Part shown: piece by piece, positions 45,601 to 56,841 of the stretch
How positions within the stretch are numbered: the stretch's first letter is position 1
Layout of the letters: every line of letters starts with the position of its first letter
Assembly: GCA_040954595.2 (NCBI GenBank)
Contig: CM082585.2
Coordinates: 2,480,001 to 2,544,000, forward strand
Length of the DNA: 64,000 nt
DNA from: Balanoglossus misakiensis
Lineage: Eukaryota > Hemichordata
Direction of reading: 5' to 3'
Position numbers and translations under genes: made by a program
The notes under the pieces: generated by a model
The model's input: the letters and a program-made list of their open reading frames with translations, nothing else
Databases searched by the model: none
What the model was told of the DNA's origin: nothing

Positions 45601-46260
45601 TTGAAAACGTGGTTTGATTTATCTGCTATGGGATGTACTCTTAACCATCTTTTACAATGGCAAGGTATTTTACAGTCAATTCCATCAAATTGGAAGAAAT
45701 GTAATGTGGAAGTAATTAGGCCAGAATTGCCTATCAGTGTAATAATTTGTAACAAAGTTATGCCATTGAGGAAGTGTACGGTGAAAAATATTAGAAAACT
45801 TTTCACAGCAAGTTATGTAATTCCTCCAAAGAGTGTGCTGTACTTTTCACAGTTTTTAACTGTGGACAAAAATGAGTGGTGTCACATTTTTGCACTACCA
45901 TTCAAGGTCACAATAGAAACAAAATTGCAAGAGTTCCAGTGGAAGTTAAATCATAATGTTTTATATACAAACCGTATTTTGTTTCATATGAATCCTCCCA
46001 GAGTTAACAGTAGTCTTTGTACTTTTTGTCAAAAAGTCGACGAGACCATTCTTCATCTATTTGTAGAGTGTGAATGTGTACAAACTTTATGGAGAAGCGT
46101 TTTGCTCCTGTGGGGCTCTGCACTTGATGCACCTCCTAATCTTTCCGCTAAACAAATTCTCTTGGGAGATGCATCTCTTAATTTACTTTTAAATCGCGTA
46201 ATACTTGTCACAAAGAATACTATTTATGATTGTAAGGTCTCCCTTCCTTCAATATTGTGA
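42601..46260 (+). pseudogene. L1 ORF2: endonuclease and reverse transcriptase, several breaks
   Basis: The endonuclease part (42628-43350) has NVRGI, FLQETNS, and a SDHSAITLSI end. One region reads VRDHNMTINP where family members have a GDFN-type motif, which is probably damaging. A TAA stops the frame at 43933-43935, and the same frame resumes at 43936. RT motif A reads AVAFEKAFDSLEW, with Ala at the catalytic Asp position. Frameshifts fall at about 44500 and 44690. Motif C (FADDL) is intact at about 44750. A further in-frame TAA lies at 45394-45396. A C-terminal zinc motif (CTFCQKVDETILHLFVEC) is kept. Confidence 0.88.
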
Positions 46261-46555
46261 AAATAAATGTACGAATTATGAAGAAAGTGGAAATGTATAT
46301 TGCCAAAAGAAATAAATGTATAGAGAATGCTTTACTGAAATGGGAAAATTTTGATTATTAATGATATCTGTAACTTGAGAATCTCCTTTGAAATTGCATA
46401 TACAACAATTTAATATATACCACAATTTAATATGTAATATTTGTTACTGAATCTGTATCTGTACCTTTAAATGTATCAGCATCTGTTTTTTGAGCGCTGT
46501 AAAATTCTTTATCTCCCAAATTAAATTAAATAAATTAAAAAAAAAAAAAAATGTC

Positions 46556-46786
46556 TGTTATGATATACCTATAATCTCACTATAGCATACCACATGCAAT
46601 GCTTTGATAGAGCGCCCTCTAGCAGAGTTCATATGACATTGTAAGGTCATGATTTTTCCCGCGTTCATGGCTGCCATCTTGTACTAGCAGAACGTACAGT
46701 TGTTGTGTTCGTGTTCCAGTTGAAGTTTCTCATGAAACGAGTTACACAAAACATAACTTGATCTCACCGAGTCAGTAAACATAACA
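46556..46786 (+). repeat. gypsy 2 5' LTR
   Basis: 231 bp. It differs from the 3' LTR at roughly ten positions (for example GATATACC against GATATGCC), so the insertion is not very recent. The primer-binding site candidate TGGTGACCCAGTGACGG follows directly at 46787. Confidence 0.9.
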
Positions 46787-46934
46787 TGGTGACCCAGTGA
46801 CGGTTGACATCAGAAGACGAGTGATACCCAATCCAAAGCAATTGGCGTAAGTTGACTTTTGATGTGAACACAGCCTAGCCTAATGTATAGCATATACCTA
46901 GCAACACACAGCGAGCACATTTCCCGAAACGACC

Positions 46935-47118
46935 ATGGCAAACAAAATACCGGTTATGAACTGGGAGTCGGACAATTTAACTGAATCCTTCGACCTATTT
47001 AATCATTGCCGCTACGCCAATACTTGAGTTCCAGAAAGAGCTGTTAACAAAACCTAAAAAATACACGCTCAATGAAGCCATAGCCCTCAGTAGATCTTAT
47101 GAAGCCGCCAATGCGCAT
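46935..47118 (+). pseudogene. gag: gypsy 2 gag remnant with large internal deletion
   Basis: An ATG at 46935 opens 31 codons (PVMNWESDNLTESFDLFNHC) to a TGA at 47025. A different frame then picks up FQKELLTKPKKYTLNEA and flows into 47119. Most of the capsid coding region is missing between the two. Confidence 0.65.
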
Positions 47119-48885
47119 GTGTCTGCACTGAAGACTATGGGGCAAGCAACGCCGCCTGAACCAGGAGAAGTTGTACACTCCGCCAGGGCGAAGGTGCATA
47201 ACCACAAACAAAGCAAGCTGAAGCAAAACACAGGTGGGGAATGCAGAAACTGTGGCCTGGACCACCCGCCAAGAAAATGTCCAGCTTTCGGACAGGACTG
47301 CAGGAAATGTGGCAATCGCAACCACTGGGCAAAGAAATGCCGCTCTACCACCAATAAAAACACTCAACCAGCTGATCAGCATGATAAGAAAACGCATGAC
47401 TATACCACATACCGAACACTGTTTGGCCCAAACCACAAGCCAGACACAACTGATATGCGTCTTAGCGGATATGGAGGCAAACGTTTCCCAAACCATGGGA
47501 AAGTAACTGTCCCGGTCATCGAGCATCAAAACGCCCGTCTACTTAACGTCGTGTCCTTCATCTCAGAACAGGGGAACAACCTACTCGGCCTCAGCTTATG
47601 CGCCAAGCTAGGACTTGTGAAATTTCCCTGTGATAGACACAGCTGCTTTGAGAAATTTGATGTGAAAGAAATCGCATCGTACACCAGCAAGGAACATTTC
47701 ATCAATGACAACGCTGATGTGTTCGAAGGTGTTGGCAAAATCCAAAATGAACACAAAATCCAGCTGTCTGATGGAGCAGTGCCCACAGTTAACGCAACAA
47801 GGAGAACACCCGACGCACTGAAAACCCCTCTCAGACAAGAACTTGACCGTCTGATTGAAATCGGCGTCATCAGGGAAGTACAGGAACCGACTGAATGGGT
47901 CAACAACATTGTACTTGTCACAAAGGCTGACGGATCCCTACGCATATGTCTGGACCCACGCGAACTTAACAAGTTCATCAAACGTCCACACTACTACGCG
48001 AAAACTCTTGATGACATTCTTCCAGAGCTGAAGAACGCAAAGTACTTCTCAACACTTGATCTCAGAAGCGGATATTGGAATATCCCACTTGATGAGGAAT
48101 CGCAACTCCTCACCACATTCAGCACTATATACGGCAGATATTGCTTCACACGCCTACCGTTTGGACTCATCTCAGCCCAAGAAGTATTCAAGATTGAGCT
48201 GGATCGGATTTTCCAGAAGGTCAGCAATGAATACTGCATAAAGGATGACATCCTCATTGCTGCCGAATCCAGACAACAACATGACATAGCCATACAAAAT
48301 GTCATGAAAGCCTGCAGACAGAACAATGTCAAGCTCAACGGCGAGAAATGTCAGTTTAACAAAGACAGAGTTAAGCTGTTCGGACACATCCTGAGCAAAG
48401 ATGGAGTATCGCCCGACCCATCTAAAGTGGCTGCAATCCAGAAACTGAAAGCGCCAACAAACAAACAAGAGCTACAGTCACTCCTCAGTCTCGTAAACTA
48501 CCTGTCAAAGTTCGTGAAGCTGAGTCCACTGACTGAACCACTCAGAAAACTACTACAGAAAGACGTCCTGTTTATTTGGTCTGAAAGCCACGACCAAGCA
48601 CTACACAGGATAAATGCTATCACCAAAGCGCCAGTACTTACCGACTTCGACGCTAGCAAAGAAATCGTGATCCAGTGTGATGCATCATGCAAAGGTCTAG
48701 GTGCTGTGTTACTGCAGAATGGCAAACCAATCCATTTCGCATGGAAAGCCCTCACCCCCACTGAGTCTAACTACAGCAACATAGAGCGCGAGATGTTAGC
48801 TGTTGTATGGGCAACGATACACTTCAAGCACTACGTGTTTAGTGGACGTTATACCATTCACACCGACCACAAGCCACTATACTAG
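47119..48885 (+). pseudogene. pol: gypsy 2 nucleocapsid, partial protease, RT and start of RNase H
   Basis: The frame begins in the end of gag with two zinc knuckles (CRNCGLDHPPRKC and CRKCGNRNHWAKKC). The protease region keeps only its back half (GYGGKRFPNHGKVTVPV ... NLLGLSLCAKLGL); the DTG/DSG active site is deleted. RT is long and readable (YFSTLDLRSGYWNIPL, FGLISAQEVF), but the catalytic box reads YCIKDDILIAA. RNase H follows (VIQCDASCKGLGAVLL, EREMLAVVWA, IHTDHKPL). A 5-bp insertion at about 48878-48885 creates the stop and shifts the frame. Confidence 0.88.
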
Positions 48886-49223
48886 AAGCGATAGCAAAGA
48901 AGCAAATTTGCAAGATGCCAGTTAGGCTGCAGAGACTGATTCTACACATACAGGGATACAAGTACGCTATCCATTACGTCCCAGGTCAGGACGTACCACT
49001 CGCCGACTGTTTTTCCAGATGCGTAGACACGAAGCAGACCACATATCAGTTTCCTGATGTTGATGTTCATGTGCACGAAATTTCCACTATGAAGCCCTTT
49101 GTCATAGATCGGATCCGCCAACTGACTGACGCTGACTCAGTTCTTCAGTCATTGTCTGTGTACATAACAAACGGATGGCCGAAAGAGAAGAACCAGTGCA
49201 ACGAAACAGCCCACGCATACTGA
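48886..49223 (+). pseudogene. pol: gypsy 2 RNase H end and linker
   Basis: In the frame after the 5-bp insertion: LEAIAKKQICKMPVRLQRL, then YVPGQDVPLADCFSR, the usual connection from RNase H to integrase. It ends at a TGA at 49221-49223. Confidence 0.8.
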
Positions 49224-49244
49224 CAGCATCGCTCTAAGGGTGTT

Positions 49245-50010
49245 GTGCTGAAAGGTCACAGAATCGTCATACCGTCCAGTATGAGTCAACACATCCTACA
49301 AGTACTTCACCAACAGCACCAAGGTGTCGAGAAAACCAGACTTCGAGCCCGACAATCAGTGTACTGGCCCGGTCTGAACGCAGACATCGAAAACATGGTA
49401 CGCGACTGTAACCAATGTCAGTCATATCAGCGAAGCCAAACCAAGCTTCCAGTACAACCAATCCACAGCATTGAAGCCATGCAGACGATTGGCAGCGACT
49501 TATTCGAGTTTGAGTCATCTCAGTACCTGCTTAGCGTTGACTACTACACAGGTTTCGTCTGGGCAAACAAGCTACCCAACACACGAAGCTCAACAGTCAT
49601 CGGCAAGCTAGACGAAATTTTCTCCAATTTCGGCTACCCCGAGAAATTGATTTCCGACAACGGCTCACAACTCATAAGTGAGGAATGATACCACGAGTAC
49701 TGCAGATCCCATGAAATACGGTATTCCACCAGTGCACCCTATCACCAACAAGCGAATGGGCGTGCAGAAAGAGGCACGGTGAAAGCCATGCTTAAAAGTC
49801 GCTCAAGAAAGGAGAGGAAAACCTGAGAGAAATCCTCACAACGCTACGTGATACACCCATCACAGCAGACGTTCCGTCTCCATTCGCGTTGATGTTCCCC
49901 GGCAGAAAGGTGGAGACAAATCTTCCATTCATACAGTACCGGTACGGTCATCAACCAGCCTCAGATGTCTACAGAGACAGAATCGAGCAGCGAGCAAACT
50001 CAAATGGAGG
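49245..50010 (+). pseudogene. pol: gypsy 2 integrase, N-terminal and core, interrupted
   Basis: An HHCC zinc domain (HQQHQGVEKTRLRARQSVYWPG, CNQCQS) and the core aspartates (IGSDLFEFE, LISDNGSQL) lie in one frame that stops with TGA at 49686-49688. The same frame then carries the Glu-bearing segment (HQQANGRAERGTV) to a TGA near 49829. A shifted frame (49889-50010) holds FPGRKVETNLPF and ends at the inverted-repeat insertion. Confidence 0.85.
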
Positions 50011-51526
50011 CAGGTATGTAAGAGGTCAAAACTCGGTAGTCTGCACCAGGTTCTGCGCCAGGCGCATTTCATAAAAGGGAACTCTGCGCCATGTGTTTGC
50101 ACCATGCATTCTGCGCCACCCTTTGCGCCAAGCGATCTGCGTACGTACGTGCATGTGTAGGATGGACGGCAACAACGCGGCGTCCCAGTGGAGCCTGGGT
50201 CTCGTTCGCGTTCGCCTCGCAGTCCTAGGGGACCATTGATGGACGATCGATAAAAATAAAGCATGTAATAACGTTTTCAAACCCCGTGGTTTTGCCATGT
50301 TGAATGTATCATTTTTCTTGCGTCGTATTTCTCAATGCAAAATAATTGTTAACTTGTTATTTGGAAAGAGAACGTAGACAATTTTATTCAGAATGCGGAT
50401 GTGCCCATCGTAATTGAAGCTGCCAGCCCCTTAGAATGATACTACTGCCTACACGTTGATCACCTGATCGCATCGCCCAGTCTCACTTGGCTATGGGCTA
50501 CTGCTGTGATCTCAGGACGTCCTGTTCAAATTTCTGGCCGTGAAATTTTTTTTCTCGGTGCATTTTCGCAAATCGTACTGTTTTATAGGTAGGCATGTAC
50601 GATAAAGGGGTTATTACACGAATTTTGGTCGATAACGCGACGCATTCTCGTGATGACATCACGTAAAGTGATCATTGCCACTTCGAACACCGACAGCGTT
50701 GGTCGGTCCCACCCCTCAAATTCAACCGATCACTTCATTGAAAAGGTTGACATCATGTCTTTCATCAAAAATTACCGCAACGATGTGCTAATTTTGGTTT
50801 TCCTGTCTTCCGAACAATAGTCAAGACGACGGTTTGTCAACACTTCGTTAGCAATTTACTGATAAGCCACCCCTTGGCGAGGTGTGAATCTCTGTTGTAA
50901 ACAATACAACCTACAGTGAGGCCACGTAGTGTCGACTAGGGCGGCGATTTATTAATCTTATCGGTGAATATTAATTATGACAGTAAAACATGAGTGACAA
51001 CACTGAAAACGTCGACCCAGATGGCGACTCGCTATCTCACCGAAATCCAGAATTTGAAATCGATGACCGAACGCCATTGTGCAGAAGCGATGTTCCCTAA
51101 AACAATCATCTCTCAACGGTTTTCTGAAGAAATAATAGACTGAACGTTGTTTACGAAGTTATCAGTAGTTTCCAGGATTCCAACTGTTCCTGTTAACCCA
51201 TTCAGCCCGCGAACGAACTTGAATTTACTTTTTTTTCTCAACAATTTTCAGAAATTACACGCTGTACAAAAGTTCTTTTTAATTACCTTTCATTTGAAAT
51301 AAACATGTAATGTACAAACGTGTATATTGTGCGTGTACTGGGACGCTGCGTTGTTACCGTCCATCCTACACATGCACGTACGTGAATAGGGTGGCGCAGA
51401 TCGCTTGGCGCAAAGGGTGGCGCAGAATGCATGGTGCAAACACATGGCGCAGAGTTCCCTTTTATGAAAATGCGCCTGGCGCAGAACCTGGTGCAGACTA
51501 CCGAGTTTTGACCTCTTACATACCTC
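50011..51526. mobile_element. 1.5-kb DNA element with ~180-bp terminal inverted repeats
   Basis: The left arm (50011-50189, AGGTATGTAAGAGGTCAAAA ...) is the reverse complement of the right arm (51337-51526), with small indels. ATGGAGG flanks both sides (50004-50010 and 51527-51533), a candidate 7-bp target duplication. Each arm carries four copies of a TGCGCCA motif, as expected for subterminal transposase-binding sites. The ~1.15-kb interior has no coherent ORF. It splits the gypsy 2 integrase. Confidence 0.85.
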
Positions 51527-52207
51527 ATGGAGGACATGCTGAAAAAATGCCACTCCATATTGGCTCCCCATGCAGATTTCAGAAGACACCAAAGTCAACC
51601 TGGCAACCAGCTACGGTGATTGACAAGTCGTCTGATCGCAGATACACCATCCGGACCCCGGAGGGAGTTAAATATCAGCGTGATTTAGTTCATGTAAAGC
51701 CCACGCACCAACCGCACCACAATGCAGCATCCAGCCGCACTGCAACTGATGAAACAGGTGATCGCCAGCCAGATGTCAGATGCGCACTCAAGGCAGACAC
51801 CGCTCAAGAAACACTTGCTCCTTGTTCTGTGGATCGCCCAAAGCGGAACAGTAAACTACCGAGCAAATTCGATGATTTTGTACTCTCGTGAATCACCAGA
51901 GACCATTAGTTGTTGATGTTGCATTCTTGTTAAAACATTTCACAAAGCTGAAAATCTTGCAGTACATTTCACAGTGTTGGTGTTATTCCCAGTGTCAAAA
52001 CTTTAGCGTTATTTGAACATTACAATGAACACTGTTTGCATGAATTCATAGACTGATAGGAACTCTCAGTTGATAGAACATTATGGACTCTGTGTCTGAA
52101 CATTTATCGCAATACACTTTTCACAAGTTTGCTATCCAGCTTAAGGAGGGGGATGTTATGATATGCCTATAACCCACTATAGCATACCACATGCAATGCT
52201 TTGATAG
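51413..52207. repeat. 795-bp tandem duplication, first copy
   Basis: Runs from inside the right TIR (AAGGGTGGCGCAGAATGC), through the integrase tail and purine tract, into the first 54 bp of the LTR (52154-52207, ending TTTGATAG). The second copy follows without a gap. Confidence 0.92.
51527..51891 (+). pseudogene. pol: gypsy 2 integrase C-terminal tail, copy 1
   Basis: After the inserted element the frame reads HIGSPCRFQKTPKSTWQPAT, then RRYTIRTPEGVKYQRDLVHV, the SH3-like C-terminal domain of gypsy integrases, to a TGA at 51889-51891. The start of this open frame lies in the right TIR and is not original coding sequence. Confidence 0.8.
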
Positions 52208-53002
52208 AAGGGTGGCGCAGAATGCATGGTGCAAACACATGGCGCAGAGTTCCCTTTTATGAAAATGCGCCTGGCGCAGAACCTGGTGCAGACTACCGAG
52301 TTTTGACCTCTTACATACCTCATGGAGGACATGCTGAAAAAATGCCACTCCATATTGGCTCCCCATGCAGATTTCAGAAGACACCAAAGTCAACCTGGCA
52401 ACCAGCTACGGTGATTGACAAGTCGTCTGATCGCAGATACACCATCCGGACCCCGGAGGGAGTTAAATATCAGCGTGATTTAGTTCATGTAAAGCCCACG
52501 CACCAACCGCACCACAATGCAGCATCCAGCCGCACTGCAACTGATGAAACAGGTGATCGCCAGCCAGATGTCAGATGCGCACTCAAGGCAGACACCGCTC
52601 AAGAAACACTTGCTCCTTGTTCTGTGGATCGCCCAAAGCGGAACAGTAAACTACCGAGCAAATTCGATGATTTTGTACTCTCGTGAATCACCAGAGACCA
52701 TTAGTTGTTGATGTTGCATTCTTGTTAAAACATTTCACAAAGCTGAAAATCTTGCAGTACATTTCACAGTGTTGGTGTTATTCCCAGTGTCAAAACTTTA
52801 GCGTTATTTGAACATTACAATGAACACTGTTTGCATGAATTCATAGACTGATAGGAACTCTCAGTTGATAGAACATTATGGACTCTGTGTCTGAACATTT
52901 ATCGCAATACACTTTTCACAAGTTTGCTATCCAGCTTAAGGAGGGGGATGTTATGATATGCCTATAACCCACTATAGCATACCACATGCAATGCTTTGAT
53001 AG
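52208..53002. repeat. 795-bp tandem duplication, second copy
   Basis: I see no difference from 51413-52207; the integrase tail (to 52686) is the same residue for residue. It continues into the complete 3' LTR. Confidence 0.92.
52938..52948 (+). promoter_or_regulatory. polypurine tract of gypsy 2
   Basis: AAGGAGGGGGA directly before the 3' LTR, the expected plus-strand primer site. A second copy precedes the partial LTR at 52154. Confidence 0.8.
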
Positions 53003-53180
53003 AGCGCCCTCTAGCAGAGTTTATATGACATTGTAAGGTCATGTTTTTTTCCCTGCGTTCATGGCTGCCATCTTGTACTAGCAGAACGTACAGTTGTTGT
53101 GTTCGTGTTCCAGTTGAAGTTTCTCATTAAAAGAGTTACACAAAACGTTACCTGATCTCACCGAGTCAGTAAACATAACA
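52949..53180 (+). repeat. gypsy 2 3' LTR
   Basis: 232 bp, starts TGTTATGATATGCC and ends AAACATAACA, followed by GTGTC. Confidence 0.9.
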
Positions 53181-53185
53181 GTGTC

Positions 53186-54140
53186 CAAATGAAAAGATAC
53201 ATCTGCGTCTAAGTCAAATTGCAAAAAGGTGTCAAAAGTGACAAATCTTATCATGTATGTCATCGAACTCAAACGATACAATCTTCCTTTCATGTGACCT
53301 GCCTGGTTAAAGTTTACTGACAACATTTCTCCATGTTTTACCCACCCCAGACACAGTGTGACAAATCCAATATTTGATACAGTGAATGAACCTTGAAGTT
53401 TCCCAATCGGTACTACCCCAAAACCTCACAGCAAGCTAAATGTGGAATTTGGATGGGGTGGGGAGTTGAAGCTAACCTAACATATAGTCGTTTAGATTGA
53501 ACATTATACGTGCGAGTTACGTGTTAATATTTTCTGCATGTCTGCCGCGTACAGTGTGTCGGTGCGTGAAAATGATCACAGGTACCATTCCGAAGAATTC
53601 CACTGAATCATGATGACGATGTGCATGGAAAAATCCTGATTATGAACTATCTGAGAAACAATAGCATGTTATTCATAAAATATACACATTAACCAATGAA
53701 CGAACCATCATGATGAGTATACCCCGACACTTATTTAAGCTTTTATTATTATTATACCTTTGTCATTACTATCAATATTTACAGCCTGTACACCAAAGCT
53801 ATCACCACATTTGTTAACCTTTATTACACCATTCACATAAAACCCTTCACCATCATTAAAAGGTATGTAAGGGTGTCGAAAATACAATAGTGAGGGGCCA
53901 AAGTGCGGGACATGCACAGTGCAATTATCTTTATTATACTCATTGTTTGGCCCATTATAATCTGTGTACACTCAATTTTACCGCAAACCATCACCACATT
54001 TGTTAACTGTTTATTAAACCCTTCCACGTGTGTTGCCCATTATTATACCATTCACATTTGTAAACCAATCATCATACCCTTCATACAAGCAATTGCTGAT
54101 TGCTGTTAACCCTTGTGTACCACAAGCCATCATCACGAAA
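53186..54140. other. no gene seen
   Basis: AT-rich unassigned sequence, with short frames only. Confidence 0.5.
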
Positions 54141-54144
54141 AAGG

Positions 54145-55335
54145 CAACATGAATTTCACATAACACAGTTTGACAGCTCTGCAAATGAAGTTATCATGAC
54201 CATTACCTATGCTAATTAAAAATGTTGTGTACATGGCAACATGACCTTAGCTGGCGCTGCGTTATTAAGCTCACTGTCAGAGTATTAATAAATGTACAGG
54301 CGTACAAATTAGACAACATCAATATAATGCACATAACACAGTTTGTCAACTCTGAGAATATTGTTCTCAGGACCATTTCCCAGGCTAAATAACAATGTTG
54401 TGTATGTGTTACAGTTTGGATTCCTTGTCAGATTTCCTATAACACAGTTTGTGAGCCCTGAGAATTCTCATAAGACAGTTCTCATGAACATTTCCCATGC
54501 TCAATAAATGTGTTGCGTGTGGCATAATTATTTTCCCTCTGCTGCGACATTTGTCTCCCTTTTAGAGTTTAAGTAAATGTGGAGACATGCAAATTAGGCA
54601 ACATCAATATCCCGTACATAACTCAGTGTGTTTTGTTCACATTTTTGGTTTTCACTTTGAAAATGAACAAAGGACTTTCCTATCATTGAGCAACACTCCA
54701 AGTTAACAGTTGCTCAATATACAAGGTAACTTTATAGATCACTAAAACCATCTAGCATACCTGGGTACCTAAATGTAGTGAGAATAAAGCACGTTGAGGT
54801 TGGTGCCCCAAACCTTCTTGAAGACAACTGGTTGCTAACAATTGTCAATTAGGCAACTTGAATATCCTACACATAACACAGTTTGTCAACTCTGAGAATA
54901 CTGTTCTTAAGACTATTTCCCATGCTAAATAGAAATGTTGTGTGACAGTATGCGGTAAAATGACATTCCCATACATTGCCTTATTTAGCTCATAATCAGA
55001 ATTTCAGTAAATGTAGAGACATGCAAGTTTAGCAGCTTGAATTTCCCATAACACTGTTTGTGAGCTCCGAGAACACAGTTCTCATTAACATTTCCCATGC
55101 TCAATAAAAGTGTTGTGTATGTTTCACAATGATCTTTTTATAGGCAGCCTTGTTTAGCTACTACTAGAATTCAAGTAAATGTGGAGACGTTCAAATTAGG
55201 CAACATCACTATCCCATACATAGCACAGTTTGTAAATGTGAATACGTCCATATTACCCAACTTGAATTTTACTTAAACAATTGGTCAGCTCTGCGAATAT
55301 AGTTCACCTGACCAATTCCTATGCTAAGTAAGAGT
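54145..55335. repeat. degenerate repeat array with AACACAGTTTGT motif
   Basis: Variants of CATAACACAGTTTGTCAACT, then CTGAGAAT, then a CATTTCCCATGCTAAATA block and ATGTTGTGT recur about seven times (near 54160, 54335, 54433, 54620, 54877, 55050 and 55215) at irregular 100-250-bp spacing. It is old, non-coding and probably a decayed satellite. Confidence 0.65.
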
Positions 55336-55360
55336 GTCGTTTATGTAATAATATTAATAT

Positions 55361-55477
55361 TTAAATGGCAACACTACTATCACTAACAAACTAATAAAAC
55401 AGACACAAGTGTTGGGGGTAAAGGTCAACTATTTTAATTTCTCATGTTGACCGGCTAAATAGCCTGAAAAACCGCCA
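55361..55477 (-). repeat. split direct repeat B2
   Basis: 117 bp, TTAAATGGCAACACTACTAT to CTGAAAAACCGCCA on the plus strand. It differs from B1 at few positions. It is the 3' end of the element. Confidence 0.9.
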
Positions 55478-55597
55478 GAACAGGAATTACAGAATGCAGA
55501 GGCGAAGCATGTAACACTAAAAGCGCTTCTAACGATAAAGCTCTTAACTTTGAATAACATTATCGTATTTTTTTAAACAATGGGAGGGAGGGTGGGG

Positions 55598-55714
55598 AAT
55601 GTCCGCTGTCCGTCTGGGCAAAAAAACCACGAGGTAGCCTCGTCCCAGGACCAACTCCCACATCCTCGATCCCAGCTCCATTTAAACTCCAATAAAACAA
55701 GTGTTATTGTACAC
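55598..55714 (-). repeat. split direct repeat A2
   Basis: 117 bp, AATGTCCGCTGTCCGTCTGG to TTATTGTACAC. It matches A1 at 59537-59652 with about two differences and abuts B1. Confidence 0.9.
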
Positions 55715-55831
55715 TTAAATGGCAACACTACTATCATTAACAAACTAATAAAACAGACACAAGTGTTGGGGGTAAAGGTCAACTAGTTTAATTTCTCATG
55801 TTGACCGGCTAAATAGCCTGAAAAACCGCCA
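55715..55831 (-). repeat. split direct repeat B1
   Basis: 117 bp. It matches B2 with about two base changes and starts about 40 bp after the recombinase stop codon. Confidence 0.9.
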
Positions 55832-55872
55832 AACAATACCCCCAACACAGGCAGTGCGTGCTAGCGCCCTTA

Positions 55873-56841
55873 CTAATCTGATAAGGCTAACGCCAGGGAT
55901 TTGGCGACTCTACATTTGGTTTCCGAGGAAATGACAGTATAGCGTTTGAAGGCATTTGAGCTCCAGTCGCCTTGTAATTTGATGAGAAGAGGGGGAATAC
56001 CCAAGTTCACCGCAAATGTTGCCCCTCCCCTGCGAAATGAATGACCCGAATACAGGGATGGTTTGTAGCCACAATTGCTCATGACTAGTCTGAGTGTTTT
56101 TGTAAACTTTGAATGAGTGAGAACCTGAGGGCAGGATGTGGGTGCATTGGCTGATGGTCGATATGAAAATAAATGGGTATGAGGTTCCTCTGATGGGGAG
56201 AGATGAAGCATCTGGTGGAAAGCTGCCACCGGACATAGGCAGGAGTTGGCAATTTGTTGAAGGGGCAACTCTAGTACTCGTTGGCCATACTGGATAGTTT
56301 TTGTGTGGCGGACCGTAATGGTAGCCAGACCGTTGTGAACGGACACATCATCTCTGCGCAAGTACTTACTGGAATTTGGCAGTGTTTGATCTTTTAACAA
56401 CAATGTGGACTTTCTGGCGAAGGTGAAAAATGCGAAAAGACAAGCGCACCAAAATGTGGCATTGAAGGGGATTGACAGATCCAGGTGTGAGTGAATGTCC
56501 TTCAGTATTGAAGGCGAGATTGGCAGTTTTTGGCTGGGTGGGACCCTGTGAGTCCTAGCTATGCCCCGCTTCAAAATACAAAGGAGCCAGTTGTTCTCTA
56601 AAGGGTTGGCGTAGCCAGCTTCAGCATGTAAGAGTCTAATAATGTTCAAATATCCTGGGAGGCTGCTAGGTTTTAGTGACCGAGCCAGGAAGACAATGTA
56701 TCTGCAGACGGTGAGTTGCGTGCAGGGCACAGGCCTGAGGCCGAAGTAGAGACAAAACCGGAGGTAGGCAGTACGTTGAGAGCTGTATGTTTTCTTTGTT
56801 GATTCTGCATATGCTGCGTGCTTGTATTTGCCGATGTCCAT
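55873..56841 (-). CDS. tyrosine recombinase of minus-strand Ngaro
   Basis: An uninterrupted 322-residue frame. The N-terminal DNA-binding half begins AESTKKTYSSQRTAYLRFC. In the catalytic half the first arginine is in FFTFARKSTLL, a lysine in VRHTKTIQYG, the HxxR box in HSFRRGGATF, a Trp in QGDWSSNAF, and the tyrosine nucleophile in KRYTVIS. In the family it inserts closed-circle cDNA without target duplication. It overlaps the 3' end of the RT-RNase H frame by 169 bp in another frame. The ATG at 56841 is the first in frame, but initiation by frameshift from pol is possible. All active-site residues are present. Confidence 0.92.
   Translation of the reverse strand: MDIGKYKHAAYAESTKKTYSSQRTAYLRFCLYFGLRPVPCTQLTVCRYIVFLARSLKPSSLPGYLNIIRLLHAEAGYANPLENNWLLCILKRGIARTHRVPPSQKLPISPSILKDIHSHLDLSIPFNATFWCACLFAFFTFARKSTLLLKDQTLPNSSKYLRRDDVSVHNGLATITVRHTKTIQYGQRVLELPLQQIANSCLCPVAAFHQMLHLSPSEEPHTHLFSYRPSANAPTSCPQVLTHSKFTKTLRLVMSNCGYKPSLYSGHSFRRGGATFAVNLGIPPLLIKLQGDWSSNAFKRYTVISSETKCRVAKSLALALSD

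Larger units (their letters stand above)
41190..46550 (+). mobile_element. L1/Tx1-type LINE, full length but dead
   Basis: The 12-bp ATGTCTGTTATG flanks the element (41178-41189 and 46551-46562). It starts TTACAGGGG, encodes ORF1 and ORF2 and ends in a poly-A run at 46537-46550. Gene order, the ORF1 coiled coil and the apurinic-type endonuclease place it in the L1 group. The target duplication overlaps the first bases of a gypsy LTR, so it is the younger of the two. Confidence 0.92.
46556..53180 (+). mobile_element. Ty3/gypsy LTR retrotransposon 2, degraded and nested
   Basis: Two LTRs of 231 and 232 bp (TGTTATGATA to AAACATAACA) bound gag-pol remnants. Just outside lie TGTC on the left (46552-46555) and GTGTC on the right (53181-53185). 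A full-length L1 sits at its left edge, a 1.5-kb inverted-repeat element sits in its integrase, and a 795-bp segment near its 3' end is duplicated. Confidence 0.9.
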
